Part shown: positions 1 through 7,335 of the stretch, in pieces | How the letters are laid out: the number at the start of each line of letters is the position of its first letter | Numbering within the stretch: position 1 is the stretch's first letter | Source of the DNA: JAJAZB01 sp964244295 | GTDB lineage: Bacteria > Bacteroidota > Bacteroidia > Cytophagales > Spirosomataceae | Assembly: GCA_964244295.1 (NCBI GenBank) | Contig: CAXTIG010000004.1 | Span: 62,001-126,000 of the forward strand | Length of the DNA: 64,000 bases | Direction: 5' to 3' | Program-made: the position numbers and the translations under genes | Notes under the pieces: model-generated | Database searches by the model: none | Told to the model about the DNA's origin: nothing | Seen by the model: only the letters and a program-made list of their open reading frames with translations

Positions 1-315
1 CCGGACGAGCGCCCATTTCCCCTCGCGGACGTTGCGATTTAACCGGTAGGTCGTTGGCTGACGGGTTTCGGAATCCTGGTACAGCGTCAGGCTCCACTTC
101 ATCTTTTCGCATTCCGGGCGGGTGGGTTGCTTCCAGTCGTTGAGGATTTCGGCGCAGGGAAACCGCCCGTCAAAAACGCCCAGCACGGAGGGGCCACTAG
201 CAACGGGATTGCGGGAAGTGGTTTTGGAGGGAACATTCGTCAGCCGGGCTTCCTGGGCTTGGACTGGCTGAAGGCGCAGCAGCCAGCAGGCCAGCAGTAG
301 TAGTCTCGTTTTCAT
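1..315 (-). CDS. NlpE-like envelope protein, 3' end off the window
   Basis: Partial gene. It starts at the ATG whose complement lies at 313-315 and runs off the left edge, so about 105 codons are visible. The N-terminus (MKTRLLLLACWLL) is a signal peptide ending near a QAQ cleavage site. The mature part has a PCAEI...CEKMKWSLTLYQD stretch followed by a TYRLNR...REGKWAL strand pattern, which resembles the small lipocalin-like barrel of the NlpE N-terminal domain. It is a paralogue of the gene at 320-796, which lies 4 bases upstream in the same direction, so the two probably form one operon. In Enterobacteria NlpE senses surface and copper stress; that role is not shown here. The family call is moderately sure and the function is unknown. 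Confidence 0.6.
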   Translation of the reverse strand, partial: MKTRLLLLACWLLRLQPVQAQEARLTNVPSKTTSRNPVASGPSVLGVFDGRFPCAEILNDWKQPTRPECEKMKWSLTLYQDSETRQPTTYRLNRNVREGKWALVR

Positions 316-319
316 CGGT

Positions 320-796
320 TTATCTTTTGCGATTCAGGGTATAACTCCAGCCCGCGTGCCCAATCAAGAGCTTCCCCTGCGGATCCAGCAGGTGGAGCAG
401 GTTGTCGTCGAGTTTAGTAAAGGAAATGGCCGTTTCGGGCGTATCCGGGTCGAGGCGGTACGTCTCCCGGTTTCCCGTACCCTTCAAAATCGCCCATTTT
501 CCTTCCTTCGTCGCCGGGGTGCCGCCGTCGAGGAACCCCTGCGTACCGGGTTTGGACATCCCGTAGGTGTAACGGAGGCGGTACGCGGTGGGGGCCTGGT
601 TCCGGGGGTCGCGTTGGAGAGTCAGCGTCCAGGTGATGAATTCGCACGGTGCCTGGGTCGGAATCGACAGCATCGTTCTCGGAATGCCGTCGCAGGGGGT
701 GCTGGCGACGAAAATCATCGGTTCGGGGGAATGCCGGTTGGCCCCGACGAAGCCGACGGCCAGGAGGACGAAAAGGAGGCGTTTGAACGCGTTCAT
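320..796 (-). CDS. NlpE-like exported protein (complete paralogue of the preceding gene)
   Basis: A 158-residue protein with an N-terminal hydrophobic export segment (about residues 5-20). There is no obvious lipobox cysteine, so it is probably periplasmic. The middle shows two cysteines (in TPCDG and APCEF), WTLTLQRD, TAYRLRYTYG and KEGKWAILKG. The end reads DNLLHLLDPQGKLL, which matches the last strands of NlpE-type domains, where a dn-L-LLD-dGk pattern is typical. It is the first gene of a two-gene unit with 1-315, and the pair looks like a tandem duplication. Divergence between the copies (different loops, same strand order) suggests the duplication is old. Substrate or signal is unknown. 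Confidence 0.6.
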   Translation of the reverse strand: MNAFKRLLFVLLAVGFVGANRHSPEPMIFVASTPCDGIPRTMLSIPTQAPCEFITWTLTLQRDPRNQAPTAYRLRYTYGMSKPGTQGFLDGGTPATKEGKWAILKGTGNRETYRLDPDTPETAISFTKLDDNLLHLLDPQGKLLIGHAGWSYTLNRKR

Positions 797-815
797 GGGT
801 GAGTCGGCTGAAAAA

Positions 816-1880
816 TTACCGCAACGAGATTTGTAAGGTGACGCTGAACCGCGTCGGCTGCTCGTCGATGTGCAGCCGGTGCAGACCGGGGTAGAGCAAT
901 TCCAGCCGTTTCCGCAGGTTAGTCAGGCCAATGCCGCCTTTCTGACCCGTCGGCGAGGCCGTCGGCTTGTTGTTTTCGATCGTCATTTCCACCGCCGTGG
1001 GTTGGAGCCGGAGCGTGCCGTGCAGCCAGGCCCGGTCGGCCTGTTTACCGATGCCGTGTTTGAAGGCATTCTCGACCAGCGGCAGCAGCAACAGCGGCGC
1101 GATTTCCTGCCCGTTCGGGGTTCCGTCGATTTCCAGGGCAATGTCCGACTGGTCGCCGCAGCGGAGTTTTTCGAGTTCGATGTAGCTCTGCAAGTAACTG
1201 ATTTCCTTTGCGAGCGGTACCCGCACCTGGTCGCTGTCGTAGAGCATATACTCCATCAGTTCCGATAATTTCAACACCATTTCCGGGGCCAGGTCAGATT
1301 TTTTGAGCGTCAGGGCGTAGAGGCTGTTGAGGATGTTGAACAAAAAATGCGGGTTCACCTGCGACCGCAGGAAATTCACTTCGGCCTGCAATTTCTCGAC
1401 GATGATTCGTTGCAGCATCCGCTGCTGTTCGTACCAGTCAATGCTCAGTTTGAGGGCCACCATCAGCCCCAGGTACCAGAGCGTGCTGAAGAAATTGTAC
1501 GACAGGGTTTCGGCCCAGTTCCGGTTGTAGGTAGGCGCGATGACGAACCCGTACAGCCAATAATCGTAAAATCCCTGCACGACGAGGTACCCCAGGATGG
1601 ACAACAGGATGAGCGAAAAATAACGGAGGTACCGCCCTGTGAGCAGGTAGCGGGGCAAAAAATAATGCAGGTTCAGGTAGGCAATCCCGATGAGCAGGCC
1701 GACGCGCCCCACCACGCACAACACGAAATACGGCAGGCTCGCCTTGTAAATGAGGTAGCGTTTTTCGTAGAGAAAAAAGCCCGTAATCAGCACCCAGTAC
1801 GCCGTGTGAACCAGCGCGTACTTGAGGGGGATGCTGCGGTTGGAGAAGGGGATTTTTACTTGTTTGTCCAGAAAATCCAT
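816..1880 (-). CDS. LytS-type sensor histidine kinase
   Basis: A 354-residue inner-membrane histidine kinase. Four or five membrane segments occupy roughly residues 20-145, followed by a short coiled linker. The His_kinase (LytS/YehU) domain begins near residue 165. The phospho-acceptor is probably His178 in VNPHFLFNILNSL, the N box has Asn271 in LPLVENAFKHGI, and a glycine-rich GGIGLTNLRKRL segment lies near 315-326. The length and architecture are those of the usual Bacteroidota LytS-type kinases, which signal to a LytTR response regulator. No such regulator lies next to it here; the LytTR protein at 52308-53972 has no receiver domain and is not its partner. The partner may lie outside the window. 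Confidence 0.9.
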   Translation of the reverse strand: MDFLDKQVKIPFSNRSIPLKYALVHTAYWVLITGFFLYEKRYLIYKASLPYFVLCVVGRVGLLIGIAYLNLHYFLPRYLLTGRYLRYFSLILLSILGYLVVQGFYDYWLYGFVIAPTYNRNWAETLSYNFFSTLWYLGLMVALKLSIDWYEQQRMLQRIIVEKLQAEVNFLRSQVNPHFLFNILNSLYALTLKKSDLAPEMVLKLSELMEYMLYDSDQVRVPLAKEISYLQSYIELEKLRCGDQSDIALEIDGTPNGQEIAPLLLLPLVENAFKHGIGKQADRAWLHGTLRLQPTAVEMTIENNKPTASPTGQKGGIGLTNLRKRLELLYPGLHRLHIDEQPTRFSVTLQISLR

Positions 1881-2092
1881 GGTAGCACGGTGCAGGGCGT
1901 GAATTTTCGCATCCCGTTGTAAATGAATGAAAAAGCGGGGTGCCCTGAAAATTTAGTCGACCAACGACCCGAAAAGTAGAGGAACGGGTGGGGGCCGTGC
2001 GACTGGTCTATTTTTCGAGTCGTTGCTCTATTATTTTTTGGAATGACTCGAGTAAGCCGTTGGTTTGTTGGGGCGGCGGCAAGCCTGCTCAA

Positions 2093-2177
2093 AGCACCCC
2101 ACCCCACCCTCCCCTACTGGGAGGGCTTTTCCCGGCAGATTAAGCCCTCCCAGTAGGGGAGGGTGGGGTGGGGTGCT
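2093..2177. repeat. Perfect 36-bp inverted repeat (REP-like palindrome)
   Basis: Arms 2093-2128 and 2142-2177 are exact reverse complements, separated by 13 bases. The arms are C-rich or G-rich (a CCCCACCC run next to CTACTGGGAGGG). The element fills the middle of the 1881-2243 intergenic stretch between the kinase and the dioxygenase, where I see no gene. It could fold as a long hairpin in RNA or DNA, but no U-run follows, so it is not a classic terminator. It is more likely a mobilised palindrome of the kind handled by REP-associated transposases. Confidence 0.85.
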
Positions 2178-2243
2178 CTCGGGTTGAAATCAACTTGCTG
2201 ATTTTCAAAAACGAACAAGTCTACCAACCTTTCAACATTCCCC

Positions 2244-2879
2244 ATGAAAAAGCACTGGTTTTCCCTACTCGTCGTCACGCTGGTCAGCGCGGCGGGCGCA
2301 TTCGGCCAAGACAAAAACGTAGGCGGTCCCTGTGAAGGCTGCGAAGCGATTCACGAAAGTCCGGTTCCGTTCGATAAACTGGACAACTTCCTGAAGCTGC
2401 CCGACGCTACCTGGGAGGGCAAAAAACCGCTGGGCATCAACGGCACCGTGTACAAGGCCGATGGTAAAACCCCGGCTCCGGGCGTGATTCTGTACATTTA
2501 CCACACTGACGAAACCGGCCACTACACGGCAAAAGCGGGAGCCAAAGGCTGGGAAAAGCGGCACGGCTCCCTGCGAGGCTGGATGCGCACCGATGCAAAA
2601 GGGGCGTACAAATTCGTCACGCTCCGCCCCGCTCCCTACCCCGGCCGCACCGACCCGGCTCACATTCACGTCACCGTGAAAGAACCGGGCTTCAAGGAAT
2701 ATTACATTGACGAGTACCTGTTCGCCGACGACCCGCTGCTCACACCCGCTATGCGACAGAACCAGGAAAACCGGGGCGGCAGCGGCATCATGGCGCTCAA
2801 GGACGTCGGGAATATGTTTAAGGCCGAACGGCACATTTACCTGGGCCGGAACATTCCGAATTACCCGGCTGCGCAGTAA
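2244..2879 (+). CDS. Secreted intradiol ring-cleavage dioxygenase-like protein
   Basis: A 211-residue protein with a signal peptide (MKKHWFSLLVVTLVSAAGAFGQ) and a dioxygenase_C (protocatechuate 3,4-dioxygenase beta-like) fold. Family members bind non-haem Fe(III) with two Tyr and two His. Candidates here are Tyr94 (ETGHY), Tyr132 (RPAPYPG), His140 and His142 (DPAHIHV). The ring-opening reaction is what the family does, but many exported Bacteroidota members have no known substrate. It has its own upstream region containing the 36-bp inverted repeat. A decayed copy of its 3' end is found about 4.3 kb away at 7191-7307. The start at 2244 is the only ATG that gives a full signal peptide. Confidence 0.85.
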   Translation: MKKHWFSLLVVTLVSAAGAFGQDKNVGGPCEGCEAIHESPVPFDKLDNFLKLPDATWEGKKPLGINGTVYKADGKTPAPGVILYIYHTDETGHYTAKAGAKGWEKRHGSLRGWMRTDAKGAYKFVTLRPAPYPGRTDPAHIHVTVKEPGFKEYYIDEYLFADDPLLTPAMRQNQENRGGSGIMALKDVGNMFKAERHIYLGRNIPNYPAAQ

Positions 2880-3006
2880 AATCACCGATTGATAAGATTT
2901 TCGCGTTTTCACCCACTGCCCCTTGAAGGGATGAAAACGGGGGAGTATAAAGGTAATTCAAACAGCTTCCGTGTCCCGAATACCGCGCACGGAGAAAGCC
3001 GATCGC

Positions 3007-4665
3007 TCACTTTTTTAACCGTTCGTTTTTTCGCGCCGCCTCCACCACCTCCCGAATGGCTTCGGTGACCAGGTCCGGAGCGTCCACTTCAATGTGATGC
3101 CCGCTTTGGTGGGCGACAACCTGTTTGCTGTTGAAGGAGAAGCCTTGCAGGGCAGCCTGGGCCTGCTTTCTTTCCTGTTCTCCAGGAGCCGAATCCGGCG
3201 CACCGCTTTGGCCGCTGGTGAGGACAATCAACGGAATCGACCCCAGGTAGTGAGGATGTTGTTTCTGATGCTGAAGCATTGCGGCCAATTCATCGATTTC
3301 GGAATGATTGTCATTGGCGGCATAATACTCGTACCGGCTCGTGGCCCAACGACGGTAGTTGCGGGCAAACTCGGGTAACTTTTCGTAAGCGGGGTTTACT
3401 TTAGGACTGGTCACACTCAAACCCGATTTGGCGAGCACGTCGTCGAGAAATTTTCGTGCTTCCGGCGTCTGAGCCAACCGATTATCTTCCGGAGTAGCCA
3501 CTTTTTTGACCGGTGGTACGGGTTGGCCCACTACTTCGGCTGCCCGCACCGGTTTGCCATCGACGTACTTCAGGCTGTTTTCAAGCCCACTATCGACCAG
3601 AACCATCCCGGCTACTTCGTTGGGATAGTGCTCGGCGAAAAGCCGGATCAGCAGCCCGCCGTACGAAGCCCCCACCAGCACGTAGGGGCCGGGAACCTGG
3701 GCGCGGTGGAGCAGGGTGTGTAACCCATAAACGAGTTGGTGCATGGTGTGCGGCCTCGGCCCCAACTCGCTCCAGGCCGACCCCGCCCGGTCGTAGGAGT
3801 ACACCCGCGCAAACGAGGCTACGTTGGGTTGAACCAGGCTCCAATCAAACGAAAAGTCCCCGATTCCAGATTCCAGAATAACACTTGGCCCCGGCAGCGA
3901 AGCCGCCCCTTGCCCGTGTAGGTGCAGCCGCCAGCCGCCGATGTCGACCAACTGACCGGGTGGGGGTGGTTCCTCGGTGACCGGACGGTTTTGCGCCCAC
4001 GCGTTTCCACCCATGCCTAACCCAAACAAAATCAGAAAAACGAGGGTAGCGGGAGCCACTGGCCGACCAAAAAAGGAAGGGGCTTGCCGATAGAGGGCGG
4101 GCATTCCCCGCTTCAATTGAAACGACGCCGCAACAATCAGCACCGTATTAGCCAGGTAAAGAACCCCGACGCCCATCATCAGGTAGAACGGCAGGAACGG
4201 ATCCATGCCCGCCGGGCGAGTAACCGCACTCAACAGGGCGATAAGCAAAACGCCGTAGCACAGACAAGTCCAGGTAAGTTGGACATTCAGGAGCCGGATG
4301 CCCAGTTCGCCTGCGCCTTTCACCGTGTCACGGTACATCCACCACAGAATAGCCGGACCGATTAAATTGCCAAACGGAATAATCCAGAAGGCCAGCGCCG
4401 ATATATTTAAGAACTGTAAAACAGGATAATCCTCCCGCAACGGCAGACTCGGCTGGCCGTTCGGCAGGCTTACCAGTTCTTCTGGGGTTTGGTGAAGGGC
4501 CGTGGCCAGGAGCCGAAGGGTGTGACCTCGGGGTTCGGTTTTACCCTGCTCGATGCGTTGCAGCGTCCGCAGGTTGATGGAGGCTCGCTCGGCCAGTTCT
4601 TCCTGCGTGAGTCCCTGGCTTTTTCGCAACCGGAGGATTCGTTCAGCCACTGTTGTTGTGCTCAT
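3007..4665 (-). CDS. XRE-type HTH / multi-TM / alpha-beta hydrolase fusion protein
   Basis: A 552-residue three-part protein. Residues 6-65 form an XRE/Cro helix-turn-helix (SQGLTQEELAERASINLRTL). Residues about 84-181 hold several membrane helices of the DUF4870-like type often fused to such HTHs in Bacteroidota. A last hydrophobic segment lies at about 205-224. Residues 235-545 form an alpha/beta hydrolase with nucleophile Ser334 in VGASYGG and a likely catalytic His523 or His524 in SGHHIEVDAP; the acid residue is not certain. If the last helix crosses the membrane, DNA binding would be cytoplasmic and hydrolysis periplasmic. The reading frame is continuous through all three parts, so this is not two genes joined by an error. 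No partner gene is nearby. Substrate and DNA target are unknown. Confidence 0.8.
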   Translation of the reverse strand: MSTTTVAERILRLRKSQGLTQEELAERASINLRTLQRIEQGKTEPRGHTLRLLATALHQTPEELVSLPNGQPSLPLREDYPVLQFLNISALAFWIIPFGNLIGPAILWWMYRDTVKGAGELGIRLLNVQLTWTCLCYGVLLIALLSAVTRPAGMDPFLPFYLMMGVGVLYLANTVLIVAASFQLKRGMPALYRQAPSFFGRPVAPATLVFLILFGLGMGGNAWAQNRPVTEEPPPPGQLVDIGGWRLHLHGQGAASLPGPSVILESGIGDFSFDWSLVQPNVASFARVYSYDRAGSAWSELGPRPHTMHQLVYGLHTLLHRAQVPGPYVLVGASYGGLLIRLFAEHYPNEVAGMVLVDSGLENSLKYVDGKPVRAAEVVGQPVPPVKKVATPEDNRLAQTPEARKFLDDVLAKSGLSVTSPKVNPAYEKLPEFARNYRRWATSRYEYYAANDNHSEIDELAAMLQHQKQHPHYLGSIPLIVLTSGQSGAPDSAPGEQERKQAQAALQGFSFNSKQVVAHQSGHHIEVDAPDLVTEAIREVVEAARKNERLKK

Positions 4666-4878
4666 CCGTTTTCGTTTTGAGACAAAAGTAAGGTGTCAGG
4701 CAAGCGAGCATACCGGTTTACTGACGGCTTTTCTACGACTTTCTCGTCATGCGATCACCTTTGGGGTCTGCCTCTGACGAATGTCTCTGAAAAATCCCAA
4801 GCGGCCAGCCCAGCAGGGCCAGCATCGGGTGAAGCAGCGTTCGAAGAATGGTTTTAAGAGCGATGACTGCCCATGATT

Positions 4879-5224
4879 CTACTCGGTTTTCAGGCTCTTC
4901 ACTGGATTTATCAGGGCCGCTTTGATCGCCTGATAACTAACCGTCAATAAGGTGATGAGCAATGCCAGAGCCAGCACAACGATGAATACGCCAGCCCCAA
5001 TCGTTATTTTATACGTGTAGCTTTCCAGCCATTGATTCATGGCGTACCAGGCAATGGGGGACGCGATTAAACAGGCAATCAGGACGAGTTGAACAAAGTC
5101 TTTTGACAGCAACCCACACACACTGGCTATGCTGGCGCCCAGTACTTTACGGATGCCTATTTCTTTGACCCGCTGCTCGGCCATGAACGATGCTAACCCG
5201 AATAAGCCTAAGCACGAGCCGTAG
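4879..5224 (-). pseudogene. 3' fragment of FtsX-family permease A1
   Basis: Only the last FtsX domain remains: SCLGLFGLASFMAEQRVKE, then IGIRKVLGAS, then three membrane segments, ending NPVKSLKTE and a TAG. These are the hallmark sequences of the C-terminal domain of the intact permeases further right. The frame is open up to 5224, where the IS30 element begins. The N-terminal fragment of apparently the same gene lies on the other side of the element (6316-6565). About 670 residues of the middle are absent, so the gene was both interrupted and deleted. The 4666-4878 stretch beyond it holds no gene that I can support. Confidence 0.85.
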
Positions 5225-5245
5225 ATTCAAGTTTCAAACGCAACA
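5225..5245 (+). repeat. IS30 left terminal inverted repeat
   Basis: 21 bp, exact reverse complement of 6295-6315. Confidence 0.9.
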
Positions 5246-5347
5246 AAGCGGGCCAGGGTAGAAAAAAGCCAGAAGAGCATGGAGACCCCTCTGGCGAGTC
5301 AAGGAGTACAGCGGTAAGTTTGTGGTACCACCCAACAAGCTCTACCC

Positions 5348-6292
5348 ATGTCCCACCTGACCTTAGCCCAAAGATACCCGATTGCCACCTTACGAGCCGA
5401 ATCCTATTCTCAAAGCCAGATCGCTACCCGCCTCGGTGTCAACCGTTCAACTATCAGCCGGGAGTACTCCCGCAACCAGAGCGGGACAAGCTACCAAGCC
5501 GAAAAAGCGCACAAAAAAGCATTAAAACGGTGTAAGAGAGGTGTCTACAAAGCAAAAGGTGCGCGATGGCAAGTCGTGGTCGAAGCCCTGGGTCAGCAAC
5601 ACAGCCCCGCTCAGATTGTCGGTCGCTTGCGTCAGCAAGGCCAGGTGAGCCTGAGCCACCAGACGATTTACACGGCCATTTATGCCGACCGACTGCGGGG
5701 CGGGCAGTTGTTTAAAGACTTGCGGCGAGGCCACAAACGCCGTCGCAAACGCCGGGTAGGCAAAGATCGCCGAGGCGGAATTCCGCACCGGGTCAGCATT
5801 GAGCAGCGTCCGGCCGAAGTCGAGACGAAGCTGACGCTGGGTCACTGGGAGGGGGATACGGTGGTGGGAGCCGAGCGACAGGGAGGTATTCTGACCTTAG
5901 TGGAACGGGTGACGAAGGTCTTGCGGATGGCCTATCTCCCTCAGGCTACGGCGCAGGCCGTTGAAGCGGCCACCATCGAGTTGCTCAAAGACGTACCGGG
6001 GGGCGTTAAAACCATCACGTTTGACAATGGCAAAGAGGTTACATATCATCAAAATATTGCTCAACGCCTTGAATGTCAAGTGTATTTTGCTCACCCCTAC
6101 TCCCCCTGGGAGCGGGGCTTAAATGAAAATACCAATGGCTTGCTTCGACAGTATATCCCTAAAAAAGTGCCCTTACTAGTACTGACCCCTCAGCGCCTGG
6201 GCGAGATTCAAAACCTGATTAACCACCGACCACGACAGACGTTAGGCTTTCTGACACCCCTGGAGTTCCTCGACCAAAAACTCAAAAATTAG
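5348..6292 (+). CDS. IS30-family transposase
   Basis: A 314-residue DDE transposase. Residues 1-45 form a helix-turn-helix (SQSQIATRLGVNRSTISREY) that binds the terminal repeats, followed by a basic linker (RRGHKRRRKRRVGKDRR, about 126-142). The catalytic triad is visible as Asp170 (GHWEGDTVV), Asp226 (TFDNGKE) and Glu260 (WERGLNENTNG), which is the usual IS30 spacing. The gene is full length with no stops, so the element may still be active. It is transcribed opposite to the permease remnants on both sides. Confidence 0.95.
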   Translation: MSHLTLAQRYPIATLRAESYSQSQIATRLGVNRSTISREYSRNQSGTSYQAEKAHKKALKRCKRGVYKAKGARWQVVVEALGQQHSPAQIVGRLRQQGQVSLSHQTIYTAIYADRLRGGQLFKDLRRGHKRRRKRRVGKDRRGGIPHRVSIEQRPAEVETKLTLGHWEGDTVVGAERQGGILTLVERVTKVLRMAYLPQATAQAVEAATIELLKDVPGGVKTITFDNGKEVTYHQNIAQRLECQVYFAHPYSPWERGLNENTNGLLRQYIPKKVPLLVLTPQRLGEIQNLINHRPRQTLGFLTPLEFLDQKLKN

Positions 6293-6294
6293 CC

Positions 6295-6315
6295 TGTTGC
6301 GTTTGAAACTTGAAT
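6295..6315 (-). repeat. IS30 right terminal inverted repeat
   Basis: 21 bp, exact reverse complement of 5225-5245. It starts 3 bases after the transposase stop codon. Confidence 0.9.
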
Positions 6316-6565
6316 TCACCGGACGAAAAAATGAGGGTTGTTGAAAATCGTTTTGTCTTCGCTCACGTCTCCGCACAAACGGCGGCAGCACGGATACGAC
6401 ATTGAGCAGATACCGCAGCGTAGCCTGCGTCTTCCCCGCCCGCCGGTACCAGTAGGCGTACAGTTCGTCCAAATCCCCTCCGACCTCTTCGAGGGTTTCT
6501 TCCGGGTGCAGCCGAGCCAGCAGCCAGCGTGCCCAGCGGGGTGGGTTTGAATCAGGCGATTTCAT
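6316..6565 (-). pseudogene. 5' fragment of FtsX-family permease A1 (prefix domain only)
   Basis: The start codon (complement of 6563-6565) overlaps the PadR stop as ATGA, so translation is coupled. About 83 residues survive: NPPRWARWLLARLHPEETL followed by EEVGGDLDELYAYWYRRAGK and the linker QPSFFRP. This is the N-terminal permease prefix domain, closest to the cluster C type. The frame then runs into the IS30 element. The core transporter is gone apart from the 3' fragment at 4879-5224, so cluster A has a regulator but no working permease. Confidence 0.85.
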
Positions 6566-6900
6566 AACCCACTGAGGCGAAGCGCGTGGGGTGGCACCAG
6601 TTGCCAAAGTCCCTGCCGCAGTTGCTGAACTTCCTGCAACGCCCGGCCACCGAGGGCTGTGACCCGAAACAGCCGTTTGCGTCGGCCACCCCGTTCGGCG
6701 GTGGCTCCGCCCAGTTCCGACTTCACGAAACCCTTCTCTTCCAGCCGGATGAGCGTGTTGTGGACGGTGCCGAAGGTGACTACCCGGCTCGTGTGCTCCT
6801 CCAGCGCCTGGCTGACGGTGACGCCGTAGGCTTCGCCGTCGAGGATGGCGACCATCAACAAGACAACTTCTTCAAATTCCCCCAGGTACGTCCGGCGCAT
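6562..6900 (-). CDS. PadR-family transcriptional regulator (cluster A)
   Basis: A 112-residue winged-helix protein of the short PadR type. LGEFEEVVLLMVAILDGEAY (residues 6-25) is the helix that opens the family, VTFGTVHNTLIRLEEKGFV (about 41-59) is the recognition helix region, and AERGGRRKRLFRVTALG (about 68-84) forms the basic wing. PadR proteins usually repress and often sense a ligand through the C-terminal helix, which is very short here. It is the first gene of an operon whose permease is now destroyed, and its TGA overlaps the permease ATG. A -24/-12-like element (6931-6946) and two dyads (7013-7049) lie upstream. Confidence 0.92.
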   Translation of the reverse strand: MRRTYLGEFEEVVLLMVAILDGEAYGVTVSQALEEHTSRVVTFGTVHNTLIRLEEKGFVKSELGGATAERGGRRKRLFRVTALGGRALQEVQQLRQGLWQLVPPHALRLSGL

Positions 6901-6930
6901 GGCAGTCAGGCATTAGTCTCTATTTTATCG

Positions 6931-6946
6931 TACAAATACTTTACCA
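6931..6946 (-). promoter_or_regulatory. Candidate sigma-54-like -24/-12 element, PadR cluster A
   Basis: On the minus strand it reads TGGTAAAGTATTTGTA, ending 30 bases before the PadR start codon. GG and the later TTG have sigma-54 spacing, but GT replaces the usual GC at -12. Its position matches the equivalent elements at 13176, 21660, 25025 and 42597. Confidence 0.45.
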
Positions 6947-7012
6947 GCAAGACTTCATTTATTCAATTTATTAAAAATCAGGCTTTTACTAAAGCCCAAA
7001 GCGTACAAGACC

Positions 7013-7049
7013 TGTCCGAAACTGGACAGGTCTTGTACGCTTTGGGACA
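7013..7049. promoter_or_regulatory. Paired TGTCCG-N4-YGGACA-type dyads upstream of PadR cluster A
   Basis: Dyad 1 is TGTCCGAAACTGGACA (7013-7028) and dyad 2 is TGTACGCTTTGGGACA (7034-7049), starts 21 bases apart. Both fall largely inside a perfect 23-bp inverted repeat (6995-7017 with 7024-7046, 6-base loop). They are likely activator sites about 67 bases above the -24-like element. An RNA hairpin role cannot be excluded for this copy because the larger palindrome is so strong. Confidence 0.6.
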
Positions 7050-7190
7050 GCGAACGGCCAACGGAATTGACCAGCACGGGACAATGTAGGGGAGCGCGGC
7101 GGTGCCGTTCGTGTCTTTTTCCCGTCGTTGCTCTAAAAAATTTTGGGGATGGATTCCTGAAATTGTTGGCTTGTCCTCACGCCCGCCATC

Positions 7191-7307
7191 CGGCAGAACC
7201 GGGGCGGCAGCGGTATCCTGACGCTCAAGGATGTCGGGACTATATTCAAGGCTGAACGGAATAGTTACCTGGGCCGGAACATTCCGAACTACCCGGCTGC
7301 GCAGTAA
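7191..7307 (+). pseudogene. Decayed 3' fragment of the intradiol dioxygenase gene
   Basis: The reading frame RQNRGGSGILTLKDVG, then TIFKAERNSYLGRN, then IPNYPAAQ and a TAA, aligns with the last 38 codons of the intact dioxygenase at 2244-2879, and about eight bases after the stop are also shared. There is no start codon and no catalytic part. Weaker similarity in the preceding 100 bases (a shared GTCGTTGCTCTA block) to the region upstream of the intact gene suggests a whole-gene copy with an internal deletion. Apart from this fragment and the promoter dyads, the 6901-7335 stretch holds no gene. Confidence 0.8.
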
Positions 7308-7335
7308 CCCTACCGATTGGTACGCTTGATTCGCG

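Larger units (their letters stand above)
5225..6315 (+). mobile_element. IS30-family insertion sequence
   Basis: A 1,091-bp element bounded by perfect 21-bp inverted repeats at 5225-5245 and 6295-6315 (ATTCAAGTTTCAAACGCAAC start), enclosing one transposase gene. The flanks (GTAG on the left, TCAC on the right) do not form a target duplication. Together with the missing middle of permease A1, this suggests an adjacent deletion or recombination between two copies after insertion. Confidence 0.9.

Noticed and set aside
816..1880. Pairing the LytS-type kinase with the LytTR protein at 52308-53972
   Set aside because: The LytTR protein has a 7TM sensor and no receiver domain, and lies 50 kb away; there is no evidence of phosphotransfer.
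5221..6320. Target-site duplication around the IS30 element
   Set aside because: The bases outside the 21-bp ends (GTAG and TCAC) do not match, so no duplication can be claimed.
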